This document shows, piece by piece, positions 41,501 through 55,753 of a stretch of DNA of 64,000 bases. Source of the DNA: Rotaria macrura (Eukaryota; Rotifera; Eurotatoria; Philodinida; Philodinidae); NCBI GenBank assembly GCA_900239685.1, contig OENT01000041.1, forward strand, positions 124,001 through 188,000, read 5' to 3'. Position numbers and translations under genes: made by a program. How positions within the stretch are numbered: position 1 is the stretch's first letter; each line of letters opens with the position of its first letter. The notes under the pieces are model-generated. The model did not search any database. It saw nothing but the letters and a program-made list of their open reading frames with translations, and was not told the DNA's origin.

Positions 41501-44500
41501 AACAATTTCTTTTGATTTAGGTTGTCTTTCATTACTACTCATGATTGGCCCATTAATACGTCGTTGTCTTTTAGTTGAATTAGGTCCATTACTATTATCA
41601 TCGGCTGTTACTTTTGTTTTTTTATTTGATATTTGTGTTGTAGGTGGTTTCTTTTTTGTCATATCGTTTTTCTTATTTGATTGATTATCAAAGAACTGTT
41701 TCAATAAACGTAAAAGATAATCAGCACGTGTTTGCAAATGTTTAGCTTGTGGTTTTAATTGTTTATCGCCGAGAAGAATTTTCGATGAAAGACCTAATTC
41801 CGGTTCCATCTTGATTTGTTCCCAATTTCCATATCCATATTCATAGATGCCACGAAGAAGTGCTTTATCGTCTTCTAATGACCATGAACAAGACCAATGA
41901 ACAGGTTTTATTTTCATTAATGTTGGAAATGAAAATGTTTTACGTTGTTCATTATGTGTATGAAAAATTTTCTTCAACGGTTCTAAATCTCGTATACAAT
42001 TAATTATTTGTAATGCATTTATTGTAACACTAAGTAAGCGTATTGTTGGAAATTTTTCACGTTCATTCTTTGTTGATGATGTTACTTCGTCTTTCGGTGA
42101 TGAAGATGAATGTGCATTCGTAGGACTCGCATCGTTTGTTGTTTGTTCAACAGCTAATAAACACTCGTTGTATAAATATTTAGCTAATTCTTCTATATCT
42201 TGTCGTGATTTATCTTGTAATTCAGCATCCATGGTTATCAAATCCAGACGATGTAATGGATCGGAAAATTTTTTAAAACTTTTAATAAAATGTCTTACTT
42301 CATTTGTTGTAAATTCTTTCAAGACAGTATCCATATGTGAACGACGATTTGTATTGTTACTATTATTAGTATCTAAGTCCGATTTAGAATTAAATAATTC
42401 GACACGTTTTCGACTACGAGGTGGTAATGCAGCCGTCAATTCAGCTAAACATTCATCGTCAAATTTTTGTCGTTCAGATTCAGGAATAATATCTTTCCAA
42501 CTTTTTGTTTTACGTATTGTCGATGTTGTTGTTGTTGGCTCAATAATATCATCTTCCATCGTTTGTATATTAGCTATTTTAAATTGTGATAATAAATCTT
42601 CACTACTATTACGCATAGATGAATCATCATCTTGTCGCGTTTCAGCACGGCGAAGAATTTCATCGATATCAATTTTTTGTGATTCTTCTTCAATAGTACC
42701 TTCTTCATTCGTTGATGTTTCTTTAAATAGATCTTCAGCACCAAATTTAATAATTGTATTTAGTTCTTCTTTTGTTAATGGACGATTATCAGTTGTTGTT
42801 GATGATGATGTTGATGTTGATGTATTATTTAAATTTTGAAATGCACTACGACCTGTCGTATCCATACGTTGAATAACTAAATGATCTAAAACCATTTTTT
42901 GTTTTGCACGTTCAATAATTGTTTCTTCGACAGATTGTTTAGCAACAAGACGATAAATATTTACTTGCTTGGTTTGACCTATACGATGGGCACGAGCTTG
43001 AGCTTGAAGATCATTTTGTGGATTCCAATCACTATCATATATGATAACAGTATCTGCAGTCGCTAGATTAATACCTAAGCCACCAGCACGAGTTGAAAGA
43101 AGGAATATGAAATCTTCGGAAAATTCACGATTAAAACTATTTAATGCTTGACGACGTATTTCACCTTTCATAGAACCATCAAGTCTCTAGAATTATAGAC
43201 AAACATCATGTTGTGAACAATGTTCAAAATTTCATTTTTGAATATTCATTTTTCGCGTTGTGTGCGAGTATTTTCAATGCATTCATAGAGAAATATCTGT
43301 TTAGAATAACAATAGTATTGCCTTGAAACAATAGTTGAATATTAGAGCTTTGCCTATAGTCAATAAGGAGACAATTCGATTTGTTCTATTAAATAAATGT
43401 TTTTCTTGTCCAATAGCACTTTGTGTATATTTTGTTTGGTAGAATATTTTCACGACATCTTATCAATGGTTATGAACATGAAAAAAGTTCGTAGTTAAAT
43501 TCTAAGTTGCGGCTTTTCTTAAGGACTGTATGCATCTACGATGCATGATTGGAACTATCAAAATGTATCATGTCGTGCGTAGAATCATGTCACCGATATA
43601 AAAAAAATCTTTCTCTACATAATAAAATTATTGATCCATGAAATCAACTGTTCGGCAGTATTAATCTACTGAGGATTGTTTCAAACTTGCAGTAGCCTCA
43701 TAATATATGTCATATATATCTCAGATTCAGATGCTAGCGAGTACCGTAGTTCATCATTTTTGGCCAACTACGTTATAGGCAATGATTATTTTGATATTGT
43801 TAAATCCTAATTTTTCATGGCGAATCTGCATAGATGTCTGTCTTTACGAAGCCATAATGAATCGTAAGAAAATTCGTTTTTCTTCTATGGATATTCTCTC
43901 GTTGATATTAACCTAGACGATGAGATGATTATCATGTTACATATATATTGATTAGAAAAAAAATAATCAAGTCACTAGAGACCTTTCCTTGAGATGAAAG
44001 AAGGACTGTTTATTTTCAAATAGAAATCAGAAGTCTTAATTTCATAAAGCAGAAAGAAAATGAAGGTCAATTCAATTTCACCATGATTTTATAGACAAAG
44101 AAAATTTTGAAATTAATAGTTTCTCTACACTTATACATATGTATATATGCGTTCGTCATCATTTATACTTCTAGACTCCATGCCCATCGCTAAATCAATA
44201 TGTACTGTTTTGAATAGTTGTCATCAAGTTAATGGTTATAGTCTAATCGATGTTTGAGTTATGCTGATAGATAGAAAAACAGATTTATTTTATGCATGTT
44301 TTCTTATGATTTACAATGTCCTAGTGTAAAAGATAATGCTTTGTATCTCTTCTTATCGATAATTGTTTTTTTTTATAATTGTATAATTCAAACTACAACA
44401 TTTTATTTTTCATGCATAAAATCGATCTCATACGGTTCATTGTACTGTGCCACTGGTAACTAGACAAAGTCAATATTTCTCGATGATATATATATATTGA

Positions 44501-47500
44501 TAAAGTACCGATCATATACTTATCGTATCGCTTTACATCAATGTCCTTATTAACTTGTCCTTGTAGTCAAGGAAAATGTTTTCTTTCCTATATATTTATT
44601 TCACTGTTAATCGTGATTGATACACATCAAAACAATGTTGTTTTATGTATTCTAGACAAATGAAATTTACCTGGAATGGAAATCGTCTTAATTTACAATA
44701 TTCAGCTAAAATATTTAGCATTTTAACCATTTGTGAAAAAATTAAAACTCTATGATTGCTTGCACGTAATTTTAATAGTAGTTTATCTAATAATAATAAT
44801 TTACCACTGCCTTTAATTATTTCCTAAATAGAGAAAAACAAAGAGTTTCAATACAAACATCTTATTCTATTTTCGTTTATTTTTTATTCAAATCTTACAT
44901 CAAGTGTTGTATTACATTCATCATCACGTTTGACGAAAAATGCATGATTAGCACATTTTTTTAATTCCATCATAATGTTAATAAACGATGGTAAATTTCC
45001 ACCACGTTCATTTGTTAAAGCACGATAATTTCTTGTTAATATCCATTTATAATATTGTTTTTGTAAACGTGTCATTTCAACGCGTAAAATTTGTTCAACT
45101 TTAGCTGGTAATGATTTTTCAACATCACGTTTAACACGTCGTAATAGAAATGGTTCTAGTTCTTTGTGTAATTCACTTGAACGTCGAACTAAACTTGTAT
45201 CATGTGTTGTTAATAGTGATGAATATTTTTCATCAAAATTATTCCAATCATCGAAATAATTGGGCATAATAAAATGTAACAATGACCATAATTCTTTTAA
45301 AGAATTTTGTAATGGTGTACCTGTTATTAAAATACGATGTTGAGATTCGAATTGTATTAATGTACGATAAAGCATTGAATCATCATTTTTTAAACGATGT
45401 GCTTCATCAACAAGTACAACATTCCAATTAATTGATGATAAATATTTACTATCTTTTAATAAAAAATCGTACGTTGTTAACAATGCATGAAATTTCAATT
45501 GTTTCTTGTTTCCAGATGAATATATTTCAAAATGACGGATTTTTTCACGTGATATCATATCACCAATATATACAATGGTATTCATTTGCGGTGCCCAACG
45601 ATGAAATTCTTGTTGCCAGCCTTGTATGGTTGAGAGAGGAACAACAATTAGAAATGGACCATGAACATTATGTTCTTCGAATACATAGGAAAGAAATGAA
45701 ATTGTTTGTATTGTTTTACCTAAAGAAGAATATTCAAAATTTTCAATGTTGTTTTTTGATTATTGAAGAAAGAGTCGACTTCAAACGATTTAGATCAGAC
45801 AGAAAATATTGATATTATTCTTCACGACAGCAATCTATGGAATATGATTTTGGTGATATCTACTATTATACGTTGCAGAGGTGAAGGCACTCGATTGTTT
45901 TTGTTTCTGAAGAACTATTGATACAAACAACACTGAGATCTGTACTTTTTAAGCGTTTAACAACCAAAGCCAAGGAGAAAAATCGAGAAATCGTTCTTTT
46001 AAAGGATCTCTGAAAAATCACACTCGATTTCTAAAAACTATCTATCATAGGAGTTTACTGATTTTTTTTTATATCTTTGAAATCTACATCAAAATCAAAG
46101 TCGACTCTTGTATGTTTCAGAACTTTTCGAGAAAATGTTTTTTTTTCGCCGAAAATTTCACCTCATGTCTATTGACGAGTGGCTCTAAAAATAAACTAAG
46201 TGACAAAGACCAGTTTTTATTGTTTCGTCATTTGCCATTTTATGTTCTAATAGCATTTTTCAAGCTCCGAACTTTCTTTCCATTGTCAAAGTGACTTTTG
46301 GACTACGTTCATGCTTTGACCTATCCGTCGCCAGTAAACGAAAGCGGAGTGTATAATTCAAAGGAAAAAAAATTCGTCAAAAACATCGAAATATACACAA
46401 GTCGATTTAATTTTCGATACGGATTCGCGGTATGAAAAATAAACAATACACTCTTTATGCAAGTTTTTTGAAATCCAGTGTGATTTTTCAAAGATCCTTT
46501 AGAAATAGACGTGAGAATGCATTTTTTTGTTAAAATGCCGAAAATTTCAGATTTCTATATTGTTCCAACTATCTTGTATAAGATAGATTTCTTCTATAAA
46601 TAATTATCTCGACATTCCATACGAAATTTTTGTTTTTTTTTACTTTATAAATGATAAATAGGTCTGATTGATATTGGAATTCTGATGAGTCTATGTTATA
46701 AACTAAATAGGTGACGCGTTTTTTTAAATCGTCTTTTGCAATAAGATTACTTTTATGATTTATTGATCATTAGATAAGGCTGCTTGTCGATTCTTGAGAG
46801 AAGATAAATATTTGCTATTAAAATTTTTGATTTCCGACTTTTATCAAGTTTCTCTATTGACTTTTATTACTGTTTGACATCTATGAAGACTTATATAAAC
46901 ATTCTCACGTGATTTGCTTTGAATCGTTTCAATATTTATACGATACGTAAGCATCGAAGAAAATCTTCATAGAAGTGTTCATGAATGGACACATGACTCA
47001 GAACGACTCATCACGATCGACAGAATATATATATGTGATCTATTTTATCCTTCTTACGTAAAACTGTGTTTTAATATCAAGTATTTGGCTGTAACTGTTT
47101 TGGGCTTATTTATCAAAAGTATTCGTGCTAAAATTTTTAAAACAAACTAAGAAAACATTAAATTCTTACCAAGTCCCATTTCATCAGCTAGTATAACGGA
47201 ATTTTGTTTACACCATGAATGAGCTAACCAATTTAAACCTTCTAATTGATAATCTCTCAATTTGAATTCTGTTTCTTCGGGAGCTAAATATAACGGTTGT
47301 ACAGTCATTGGTACGAATCTTGGACGTATTATAGTTGTTTTCTTTCTTCCACTACCACTACTCTGTTGTTGCTGTTGTAATTGTAAATCTTCGGTCTGCT
47401 GTTTTACTCGTGCATGATATTCATCGATTTTCGTTTGAAATCTTTTACTGATTAAATTTCCATCTTCCCACGTACATTCACTGTACTGTAGGCCATCCCA

Positions 47501-50500
47501 TTTACATAAATAATCGTACGTGTTTTCTTGTTCACGATTTTTTTCATGTGCTATTATACGTTCAATATGTTGATAGCCAGCTAATGCTGTATCATTTAAT
47601 TCTTGTTGACATTCGAATAATTCAACTTCATCCATATTACGATTTTCTCGACACCACATACGTGCTTGTTCGTGTTGTTTAAGAAAATTTTCTAATATAC
47701 GTGAACTTTTCACATGTGCCTGTTGTAGACTTGTGTGACTTTCCCATGTATTATGTAAATGTGACCAGTTCTTCCACTTAATTAAAAATTGTTGTTCACC
47801 ATCGGATTGTGTTTCATCATCACCATTATAATTAGCATTTGGATCACCAAATTCATTGATATTATATATTGTTGTTGATGGACCTGTAGCATCTTTACGA
47901 CCAAAACGTACTTTAAGAACTTTTTCAATAACCTCTGCTGATGGTTCATCGGTTTGTAATGCAATACCTTCACCTGATGACGATAGATTATCTGATGTTC
48001 GTACTTTCGTTTGACGTTTAGCTGTATTTGATTCAAGATCAGTTATTAAATTTGTTTTTGTTTGTTGTTGATATTCATTCGAATTCGATTCATCATCCAT
48101 ATTTGTATTTGTATTTTGATCATTATCAGAATCGGAATTCGATGATAAATGGCGTTGTTGTTTTTTAACTCTTCGTTTTCCTTGATCATTCTTATCGTCG
48201 TCGTCATCGGATTCTTCGTGATAATTTATTGGATTCGATGCTGCTGTACGACGAATTTTTCGTTTATTTATCGATGTGGAAGATGATATTCCACTAGCAT
48301 TCGATTGTTGACGACGAGCTTTCTTTGTTGCTGAAGCAAAACTTGTTGATGATGATGTACGTTGTCGTTTACGAGTCGATGTTGCTGATGCATTGTTTAT
48401 AGCACTTTTTGAACGTTTCACCTTAGGAAAGAATTGAATAGGAAACGTTCATATTTTTATAAGTAAACATATAGAATCATTCACCTTGTCATCTTTTTAT
48501 TGAGTACAAAGATTGGATGGGTTTAAAAAATAATTTATTTATGCAACTTAAATTATTATGCATAGATCTTTCTGACAAATTATTGTTTACGGTAACTTTC
48601 ATATTTATGTGACGACGGTATAAGTTTATTTTAATGTTCAGTACATAGGCTTACTATACACAGCCTCTAGATTAAGTTTTCATATGATTACTAAACTTCT
48701 TTATTCGCCAGAGAAAGTAAAACAAATGAAAAAAAATATATGTAATCTTATGAAAACAGTATTTACTGTCTATAAAACGAAATTTCAATTCGATTGAATC
48801 AGAGTTGAGTTAATTTTTTCAAATATATAATTAAAAAGAAAATAGTATTTACGATGATAACTTATGATCTAACTATTGTGAAAAGTTCCATTGTTTGTTT
48901 CTTAGCAGTGGCGGCAGAAGTCATTGAGACCCATGACGCTTGAGCCTCATCTTGTTTTTTACTATAGAAACGCAGCCTCACTTGATTTCGGAGTGAATAT
49001 TGTTATTTTTTATTCAAAGGACGTGTTATGGTAAGCATCTGACGCGTTCAGATACATATTCTCACATATATCTATGTTCAAAAGTTGATATGCTTGTACG
49101 TATTCTTTCCAGATTCTTTTTTTGCTGAGTAATCTGTCAAGATTCTCTTTAGTCTTGACGATCAGTCAAGACTCTTCCTATCGATAAAAGAAAGATAGAA
49201 ATATTCTTAACAGAATTGCAAGAGGAATATCAGTCTGCTGTTCTTTACACTCAATGTAAATTACTAACACTCATTTTATCGTGCATTCGTTCATACAAAG
49301 CTATGCCGTTAACATGATGAAATGAATATGAACTATTGAAATGCACGCGGCTCCTATATGTTGTTAATTAAAGATAAGTATATATTAATATGTTATGATG
49401 AGATTTATTAGCTTATTTAGCTTTTTCTATGACTCTAAATGAAGAACGTGACGACGAAGATTCGCAGTAGTTGAATATTTTAGTACATGTCTTTTCTTTT
49501 CAGGAAACACTGTTATTTCTCAGTTGAAATTGTCAGTTTATATATATATATATGTTGAGGGCAAAATTGGGATTCCGAGATTGACCAGAAAATTTTCGGC
49601 CAAAAGTTGGGTTTCCTATAAATATATAGCTTATTTTCTATTAATTTTCTTCACTAGGATCTTTCTCTTCTATTCGTGTTGTTCAGATATTTTCCCTCTT
49701 TTTCGTGTTTTCTTCCTAACGTGGTTAGTTTTTTCCTAGCTCGTTTATGAACACAGCGAAAAAGAGAAAACACAAAAGGTCAACAGAGTACTCTAAATTG
49801 ACAGATGATTTATCAACGTCGATCAAGGATGAAAATAGTGAAGAAATTCTAGATTCCAGATGAAGATAAATCACTTATCGTTCTCGATGATGAGTGAGAA
49901 GAACAGTTATCAACGTGTGAATAAGCCTGTTGCGCGTCATCAACAGTGTACACGTCGGCGACCAGATCCGAATCGCAATCAACATCAATGAAAAGAAAAT
50001 GGTCTTGTCAAGCATCATGGTTCAAAAAAAATTTCCCCTAGCTTACTTTATGTAAAAATATTATGAGCCTCACTTAGCTTGATGACGCTCCGCCACCCCT
50101 GTTTCTTAGTAGTTCTTTTTCCAACAGACTTTGAATGGATATTTGCCATTGAATACATACGATGATGTTAACGTTAACTTCTAATCAATATTTAAGAAGA
50201 TATCATGAAAGTGTTCACGTGATTATACATAGCTATCAGTAATGACAAATAATTTTTGTTTGATACTATACAGTCGTACACATGATATCCTATTTGCAAG
50301 TCAAAAAGAGAATCTAGTATATTCATACTTTAAGTACGAAATATTAGCAAAAGTCATTAAATAAGCTATTCATGTTCGCCTTCTTAATCACAATTGAAAT
50401 CAATTGTGTTAAATATTATTATTCAACTGTAGCACGAAGCAAATCTTAACATGCAATGCAATAAATTGTTTTGAGTTTATATAGTGTTTGACTTGAACCG

Positions 50501-52465
50501 CTACGAACTTCATCAATGAAGATTCTATCTTTTATTTTTATATATGAACATGAAGATCGATGAGTACACTATGAACATATGTTAATCATCGATTCTCGTC
50601 GTAGCTCAATAATTTTATCGCCATAGCGAAAAGAATCTTTCATCACTTTAAGTTCATTGGGCGGTCGATAACTTGTATAAGAATACTTAAAGATAGGCTC
50701 GTATTATTGTAGTTAAATAACGAGGAATACTTTTTCCGGAAAATTTCTATTTCTCGTTCTATATGGTTCGTAAAAAAATCTTCCCATCGGGTTTCTACAT
50801 CATCGATATTGACTCTTGTTCTTAATGATATGCTGACATTTATAATTAGAACCTACCTGTTTTTTTGATTTTGATTTCGCTTGTCCAAAACCTCGTTTTG
50901 ATTTGGCTCGCGTTTTTCTTTTATCATCGAAATCATCATCATCATCATCGTCTTCTTCTTCGTTTTCGTCGTCGTCGTCATCATCATCATCATCCTCATC
51001 ATCTTCTTCTTCTTCATCTTCATTAGCGTCGTCATCATCATCATCATCATCGTCGTCTTCTTCTTCGTCTTCAGTTGGTTCTTCATCTTCATCTGTGTCA
51101 CTTAATCGTCGTTGTTGCTGTGGTTGTGGTTGTTGTTCAGATTCATCTGAGCTATTGTTTGAATCGTTTTCGTCTTTACTTATTGAAGTTTGTCTTTGAC
51201 TATTACGTTGTCGTACTAAAAGTGATTCGTCCTCTTCATCATCATCAAACCTAGCTGATGATGAAACGAAATGTGATAAACTAGGATTTTGTTCTGTTGG
51301 ATTCGACTCATCATCATCATTCAATTGATGATGATCAAGTGTTGTTCGATAATCACTGTTTGAAGGATGTTGAGTATTTGAATTGCTATAGAAATAAAAT
51401 TATGCAAAGAAATTCCTTAGCAAAATTTTCTATAGATAGAAGATTTTTCAAGGCGTATCTATTTACTTTCGTTGACAAAGGAGTAAGTGTCAAAAGAAAA
51501 CCGCAAAAAGTTCCTCTAGGTTAACTTCTTCACTCTTCGACCGAGAGAAAAACAAGTACATGATCCAGCAATTTACAATGAAGTTACATTTATTGATAAT
51601 TTCACTATCACCGTGTCTTCATTCATAACTTAGTCCGATGAATTTCAATTCGAATTTTCAATAAAACTACTTTTATCTCGAAGAAAAAATCATTTTTGTT
51701 CCATGTGGTACAGAGTCAATTTTAGTCAAGGTCTTTTCGCCCGCTCAAAAATCTATACCTTGAAATAATCTAGAACATTACTATCATTGTTACTGATTAA
51801 TAAAATAAAAAGAATTCATTACGAAAATGATAAATCAAAAAATTGTTTGTTTTGATTTAAGATTCATAAAAAGTAAATAAACATTGGGAAGAGATTTATT
51901 CCTACTTCTGAGGTCATGTTGTACTTTACTTAATTTAAAATTATTTCATCCGAGTTCGTTACCTGAACATTGATTGTTATAACTAATAATAATATCATAC
52001 GATGAGTACACACACTCAACACATGGGGTGTATATGTGTTGTTTTATTTTCGATTTTTCTTATACGACTGCATCGCCATCTTGGCTCTTACATACCAAAG
52101 ACCTCTTTTCTAACAAACGGACGATAGCGACGCCTTCATCAGCTACTGTTTTCTTTTCACTAGATGAAATAAATACGTGAATAGCACAGTCGCGCAATGT
52201 CGCTTGCCGACGTCGACAATTTATGAATAAAAAAGACAACCGACTGTGAAGTAGCGACGACTATTATAAGCTGTTGAAATTAATGCATTGAAAATGAAGC
52301 AACCTAGTCTTGAACTGAAATAGACTTACATTAGAAAGTACTAGTAACATAAGGGTATGATTGGAAGAGCATCAAAGATTTTGCGAAAAAATGTTAAATT
52401 CTATTGAAAAATCCAAGCATTACAAAGACTTACCATGTATTATCATCGGAAATAACATCTTCCAT
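38522..52465 (-). CDS. CHD1: Chromodomain helicase DNA-binding protein 1
   Basis: Ten coding exons with matching phases: 52465-52434, 51385-50857, 48421-47170, 45719-44899, 44823-44671, 43186-41405, 41348-41292, 40543-39819, 39732-39382, 38606-38522. Order: a very acidic N-terminus; two chromodomains ([31 protein letters not shown]); SNF2 ATPase with [11 protein letters not shown] split across exons 3/4, [37 protein letters not shown] and [26 protein letters not shown]-type DNA-binding region ([19 protein letters not shown]); the CHD1-specific C-terminal CHCT/DUF4208 domain ([19 protein letters not shown]). The WxxW pair of the H3K4me-binding cage is kept. It slides and spaces nucleosomes behind transcribing polymerase. 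The tail ends in two polyproline runs and a Tyr/Gln-rich segment, unlike the basic vertebrate tail. The first exon ([10 protein letters not shown]) rests on one splice link. Introns 2, 3 and 5 are 1.4-2.4 kb, large for this window. Confidence 0.95.
45835..46630. mobile_element. Foldback (long inverted-repeat) element in CHD1 intron 3
   Basis: AAAGGATCT.TGAAAAATCACACT is present at about 46000-46024 and as its reverse complement at about 46479-46502. The match runs on through GATTTC.AAAAACT and then with more divergence (CATA..GAGT, TCGACT.TTGTAT, a T run followed by GAA) toward the centre. It also runs outward through TTTAACAA and ATCTG, perhaps as far as TATGGAAT. Arms are about 200-350 bp around a small centre; no coding capacity. 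I could not fix the ends or a target duplication, so outer limits are approximate and the superfamily is unknown. Confidence 0.65.
48906..50101. mobile_element. Internally deleted hAT transposon in CHD1 intron 2
   Basis: A perfect 8-bp duplication TTTCTTAG flanks the element (48898-48905 and 50102-50109), the hAT signature. The ends read CAGTGGCGG (left) and, on the opposite strand from the right, CAGGGGTGGCGG. The subterminal motifs GTCAT, ATGACGC and GAGCCTCA recur near both ends, as expected for transposase-binding repeats. At 1196 bp it is too short for a full transposase and holds only coding scraps (49747-50041). The intact duplication suggests fairly recent insertion in evolutionary terms. 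Confidence 0.8.
49747..50041 (+). pseudogene. Remnant of hAT transposase N-terminus
   Basis: Two short frames lie inside the hAT element. The first (49747-49863) starts [18 protein letters not shown] and ends after 38 residues. The second (ATG 49988) reads [17 protein letters not shown] before a stop; this resembles the xxSWFxKxPW start of the TTF-type zinc finger of some hAT transposases. The finger's cysteines, the RNase-H core and the dimerisation domain are missing, so the gene is dead. Attribution rests on one short motif plus the hAT ends around it. Confidence 0.5.
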
Positions 52466-53493
52466 CACATAAACTCCCCCTGTAATAGAGAAATATATAG
52501 ATATATGTATGTATGTATATGTGCATGTATGTATCAAATTGAAATACGATAAGTATGAAGATGAAATTATCTTGATACATTACTTTAGAACTAATGGATT
52601 GATGAACTTTGAAAAGATCAACCTCCAAATATTATTATCCTCATGCAAAAAGTAAAATAAGAGATGATGATTCTATTTTACGACACCATTTAATGAAAAT
52701 TTCTTTTTATGAAGAAAAAAAAGTGAGAGGAGAAAAAAGGTAAAATCACCAACAAAAAACACACATATTTGTTTGATGAGAGAAAAAGATTTCAAGAGAT
52801 AATTTCAATCTACACGAAGAGAAAACCGGCGGTATATATGTGAAGATAATAGGACAAAAAGAAATCGTACATATACGAACAAAGGTAAATCGATTATGAC
52901 AATAAATAACGATAGCTAGATAAATAATGGAAGTATAATAAAGAGACGGAAACAGCGCTAATGATTGGAAAAGACAAAGAAAATTACAGAAGCACGCACA
53001 CTCACAAAATATAGAAAAATAATTGTATGATTGAAATCATTTTTGTTTTTTAAAGTTGGTTTTTTTTGGTTTTTTTCAAGGGATACAAATTACATATGTG
53101 AGAAATAGAATTAAGGGAATCAAGAAAATGTTCAAATTAAGAGAGAGAGAGAGAGAGTATGAAAAAAAGAAACATGTGTACTTGCAGAGATCAGGAGGAG
53201 TATAATAATGTCTATCAGATCAAATAGGTATAACATCGAATGAAGTCTTTTTTAGTGTTTTTTTGTGTTTTCAATCAGATGACTAGACGATAAATCGTAC
53301 AAGAAGGTGATGGTTGATTGGATGGTGGAATGTTTTTAGGATCGACTACGTTTGGCAATAATGAGAGTAATTTGGCGAAGACAATAAAATGAGATAAAGC
53401 ATTGCACGTAATAAAAGGCAAAGTATGTAATAGTTTTGTTTTCTCTCTGTCTCTTAATCGTTTTAATTAATGTGTTTTATGTTTCATTTTGAT
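52466..53493. other. Non-coding region between CHD1 and the clathrin adaptor
   Basis: It holds the CHD1 upstream region and the adaptor's 3' UTR, since both genes are on the minus strand. Purine-rich, with an AG microsatellite at about 53140-53158. No supported gene; small frames at 52361-52628 overlap the first CHD1 exon and are shadows. Confidence 0.55.
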
Positions 53494-55722
53494 TTAAAGA
53501 CTGCCGAATGGATCATTGATTTGCTGCTGACTTGGCTTTGCTGGCTGACCAAAAGGCGAGGCGCCAAACGATGGTTGCGCAGCAAATGGATTCGTACCTG
53601 CACCGATTGGTCGAGGTGCCATATTAACAAAACCCATTTGCTAAAGTGAAAAGTAATAAAATTTTTAACATGAAAAGAAAAAACAATTTCTTTTATGTAT
53701 CATCAGCTATAGAAACTCAAGCATAATTTAATATCATTTTCAAATAAAACAGATTCTATGCTGAGATCTCTTGAGGAATTAAGAATCTAATCATAGTACA
53801 TCGTATAAGACGAAATATTCCAAAGCAAAAGAATACCATGCATTAAAGCTTCCTAACTAACCATATCAGTAGTAGTGTTATAGCAGTTTTATTGCGATGA
53901 CAGAATTAAAATATTTAGAAAAAGTTTTGTTTCTTCTTTTAACCATTCATTCCCCGATTATATAAGCATGCTTAGTAAAGCTAAATTATTACCACAGGAT
54001 AGTAAGGACGCACGAAATAGGTCGGATGCATCTATGGAATAAAATTCAGCACAATTAAACCATCAAGGAATACACAGCATGTTTATTACATCAATAATTA
54101 GTCATCTTTCATTAATTATTTATGTTTTCATTCCACTAGTTTCAACTAGATTAGAAAGAAAAGTTTGCTGACGTAGGCCTACATATTAAAATAGATATAC
54201 ATCGACAGTAAAATTTTCTCGTTCCTTATATGCTAATACCAATCTTCATACAACATCATTTAATGAAAAACTTAGATCTACATACAATTGATTTCACTTT
54301 GCACCGAATATCATATATATATATTTATTTATTTATTTAGAAGTCTGCCTACGCAGTGATTAGGATTTTCTATGACTTGTATCAGACTACAAACGAAACT
54401 TTTTCCTACTGAGAATCTATTGTTTCGGAGATCAATCAAATGTTGCGCGGAAAATATTTTAGTAAGATATTTCTCAGAGAAATACCAGAACATTTACTCA
54501 GAAATATTTTGTCCAACAGAGTCAAAGCCGACATGACCATCAGAAAATTTCAAAATAAATTGTAGAAATATGATTACGGTTCTCTATTAATAGAAGATGT
54601 AACCCATCTGACACTAATAACTGTCTATCAATTTGTTATATCTTCGTAGTAGCTTCATACTATTATAGAATCGTATACAAATCTATGTACAGGAAACTGA
54701 AATAAAAGACGACGATAAATTTCAACAGTCAATGAATAGGATTGAGAGCAGTCCAATGGATGGAGTTGTCGGTTAGTAAATCGTCTTTATAAGTTCCATT
54801 CTACTGCGCCTAGTCAATACTCCGAAAATAAAAGCGTTGTCAATCGGCTATCTAGAACTTAATTACGAGTTTCAGATATTTGATAGAAAAAAAATTCTGT
54901 TCATCCCTTATGTGGTTTGACTCATATTGACAATCGATTCTGAGTGATCTATTGAAAAATTTATTCAATAACATAATAATCAGAAAACATTGGAACTTTT
55001 CAACTTTATTTCATTACTACATGTAGAACCGATCTATGGTAATTATTATATATGATTATTCTTAAGCAGTGTTTAATGTTGAAATATATTGTATATAATT
55101 ATTATTTTTGGCTATCGCTTTTGTCTTGTTGCTTGGCAAACTTTTAAGGATACTTTCATTGATCTATGATTATAATTGACAGATTCAGTGGTGCGTAGAT
55201 TTTATGAATATATCGGCATCTTTCATGCATTTTAGTTTCATAACATTGATGACTAAGATAAAATTCCAATTTAGATTAGGAAGTACATCGATTTCATATA
55301 AACGTTGATTCGAAATTTAGAAACAAGCTTATAAAAGAAATATGATATATAATACGAATCTTTATCTTCTATTGAATTTCGAGACCACGGCTTCATGCAA
55401 TCGTATGATAGAAATTTCAAGAAGTATAATTTTACTCTCATGAATCCTTAATATACATATATATATATATTTATTTATGCTTGTGGCATCATATTCTTTC
55501 ATAGGAATTCTGAAAATATACGTAAATGCACGTTATTTATTTTTCCACATTTGATCAACTTTACTTGAGATTCGCAGAAATATTGGCCTGAGTAATTATG
55601 CATAAAGGATACTTTTCTTCATATCATGAAAATTAATATGTATTATATACAAAATATGATCTATGTAGCTTTTTTTCCAAGCATATATTTATCCATAAGT
55701 GTATTATGTCTTTCTACGCATC

Positions 55723-55753
<31 letters not shown>

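Noticed and set aside
42168-42839. Long plus-strand open frame (223 residues) antisense to CHD1
   Set aside because: Serine-rich shadow of the CHD1 exon on the other strand, produced by its codon usage.
50903-51199. Poly-serine plus-strand frame
   Set aside because: Antisense reading of the Asp/Glu-rich CHD1 N-terminus.
38522-52465. Possibility that the minus-strand helicase is CHD2 or another SNF2 protein
   Set aside because: The CHCT domain and tandem chromodomains fit the CHD1/CHD2 group, and invertebrates usually keep a single member, called CHD1.
54167-54357. Possible 190-bp MITE in the last adaptor intron (CTGACGTAGGC versus CTGCGTAGGC as inverted ends)
   Set aside because: Only about 10 bp match well, the rest is AT repeat, and no target duplication is visible.
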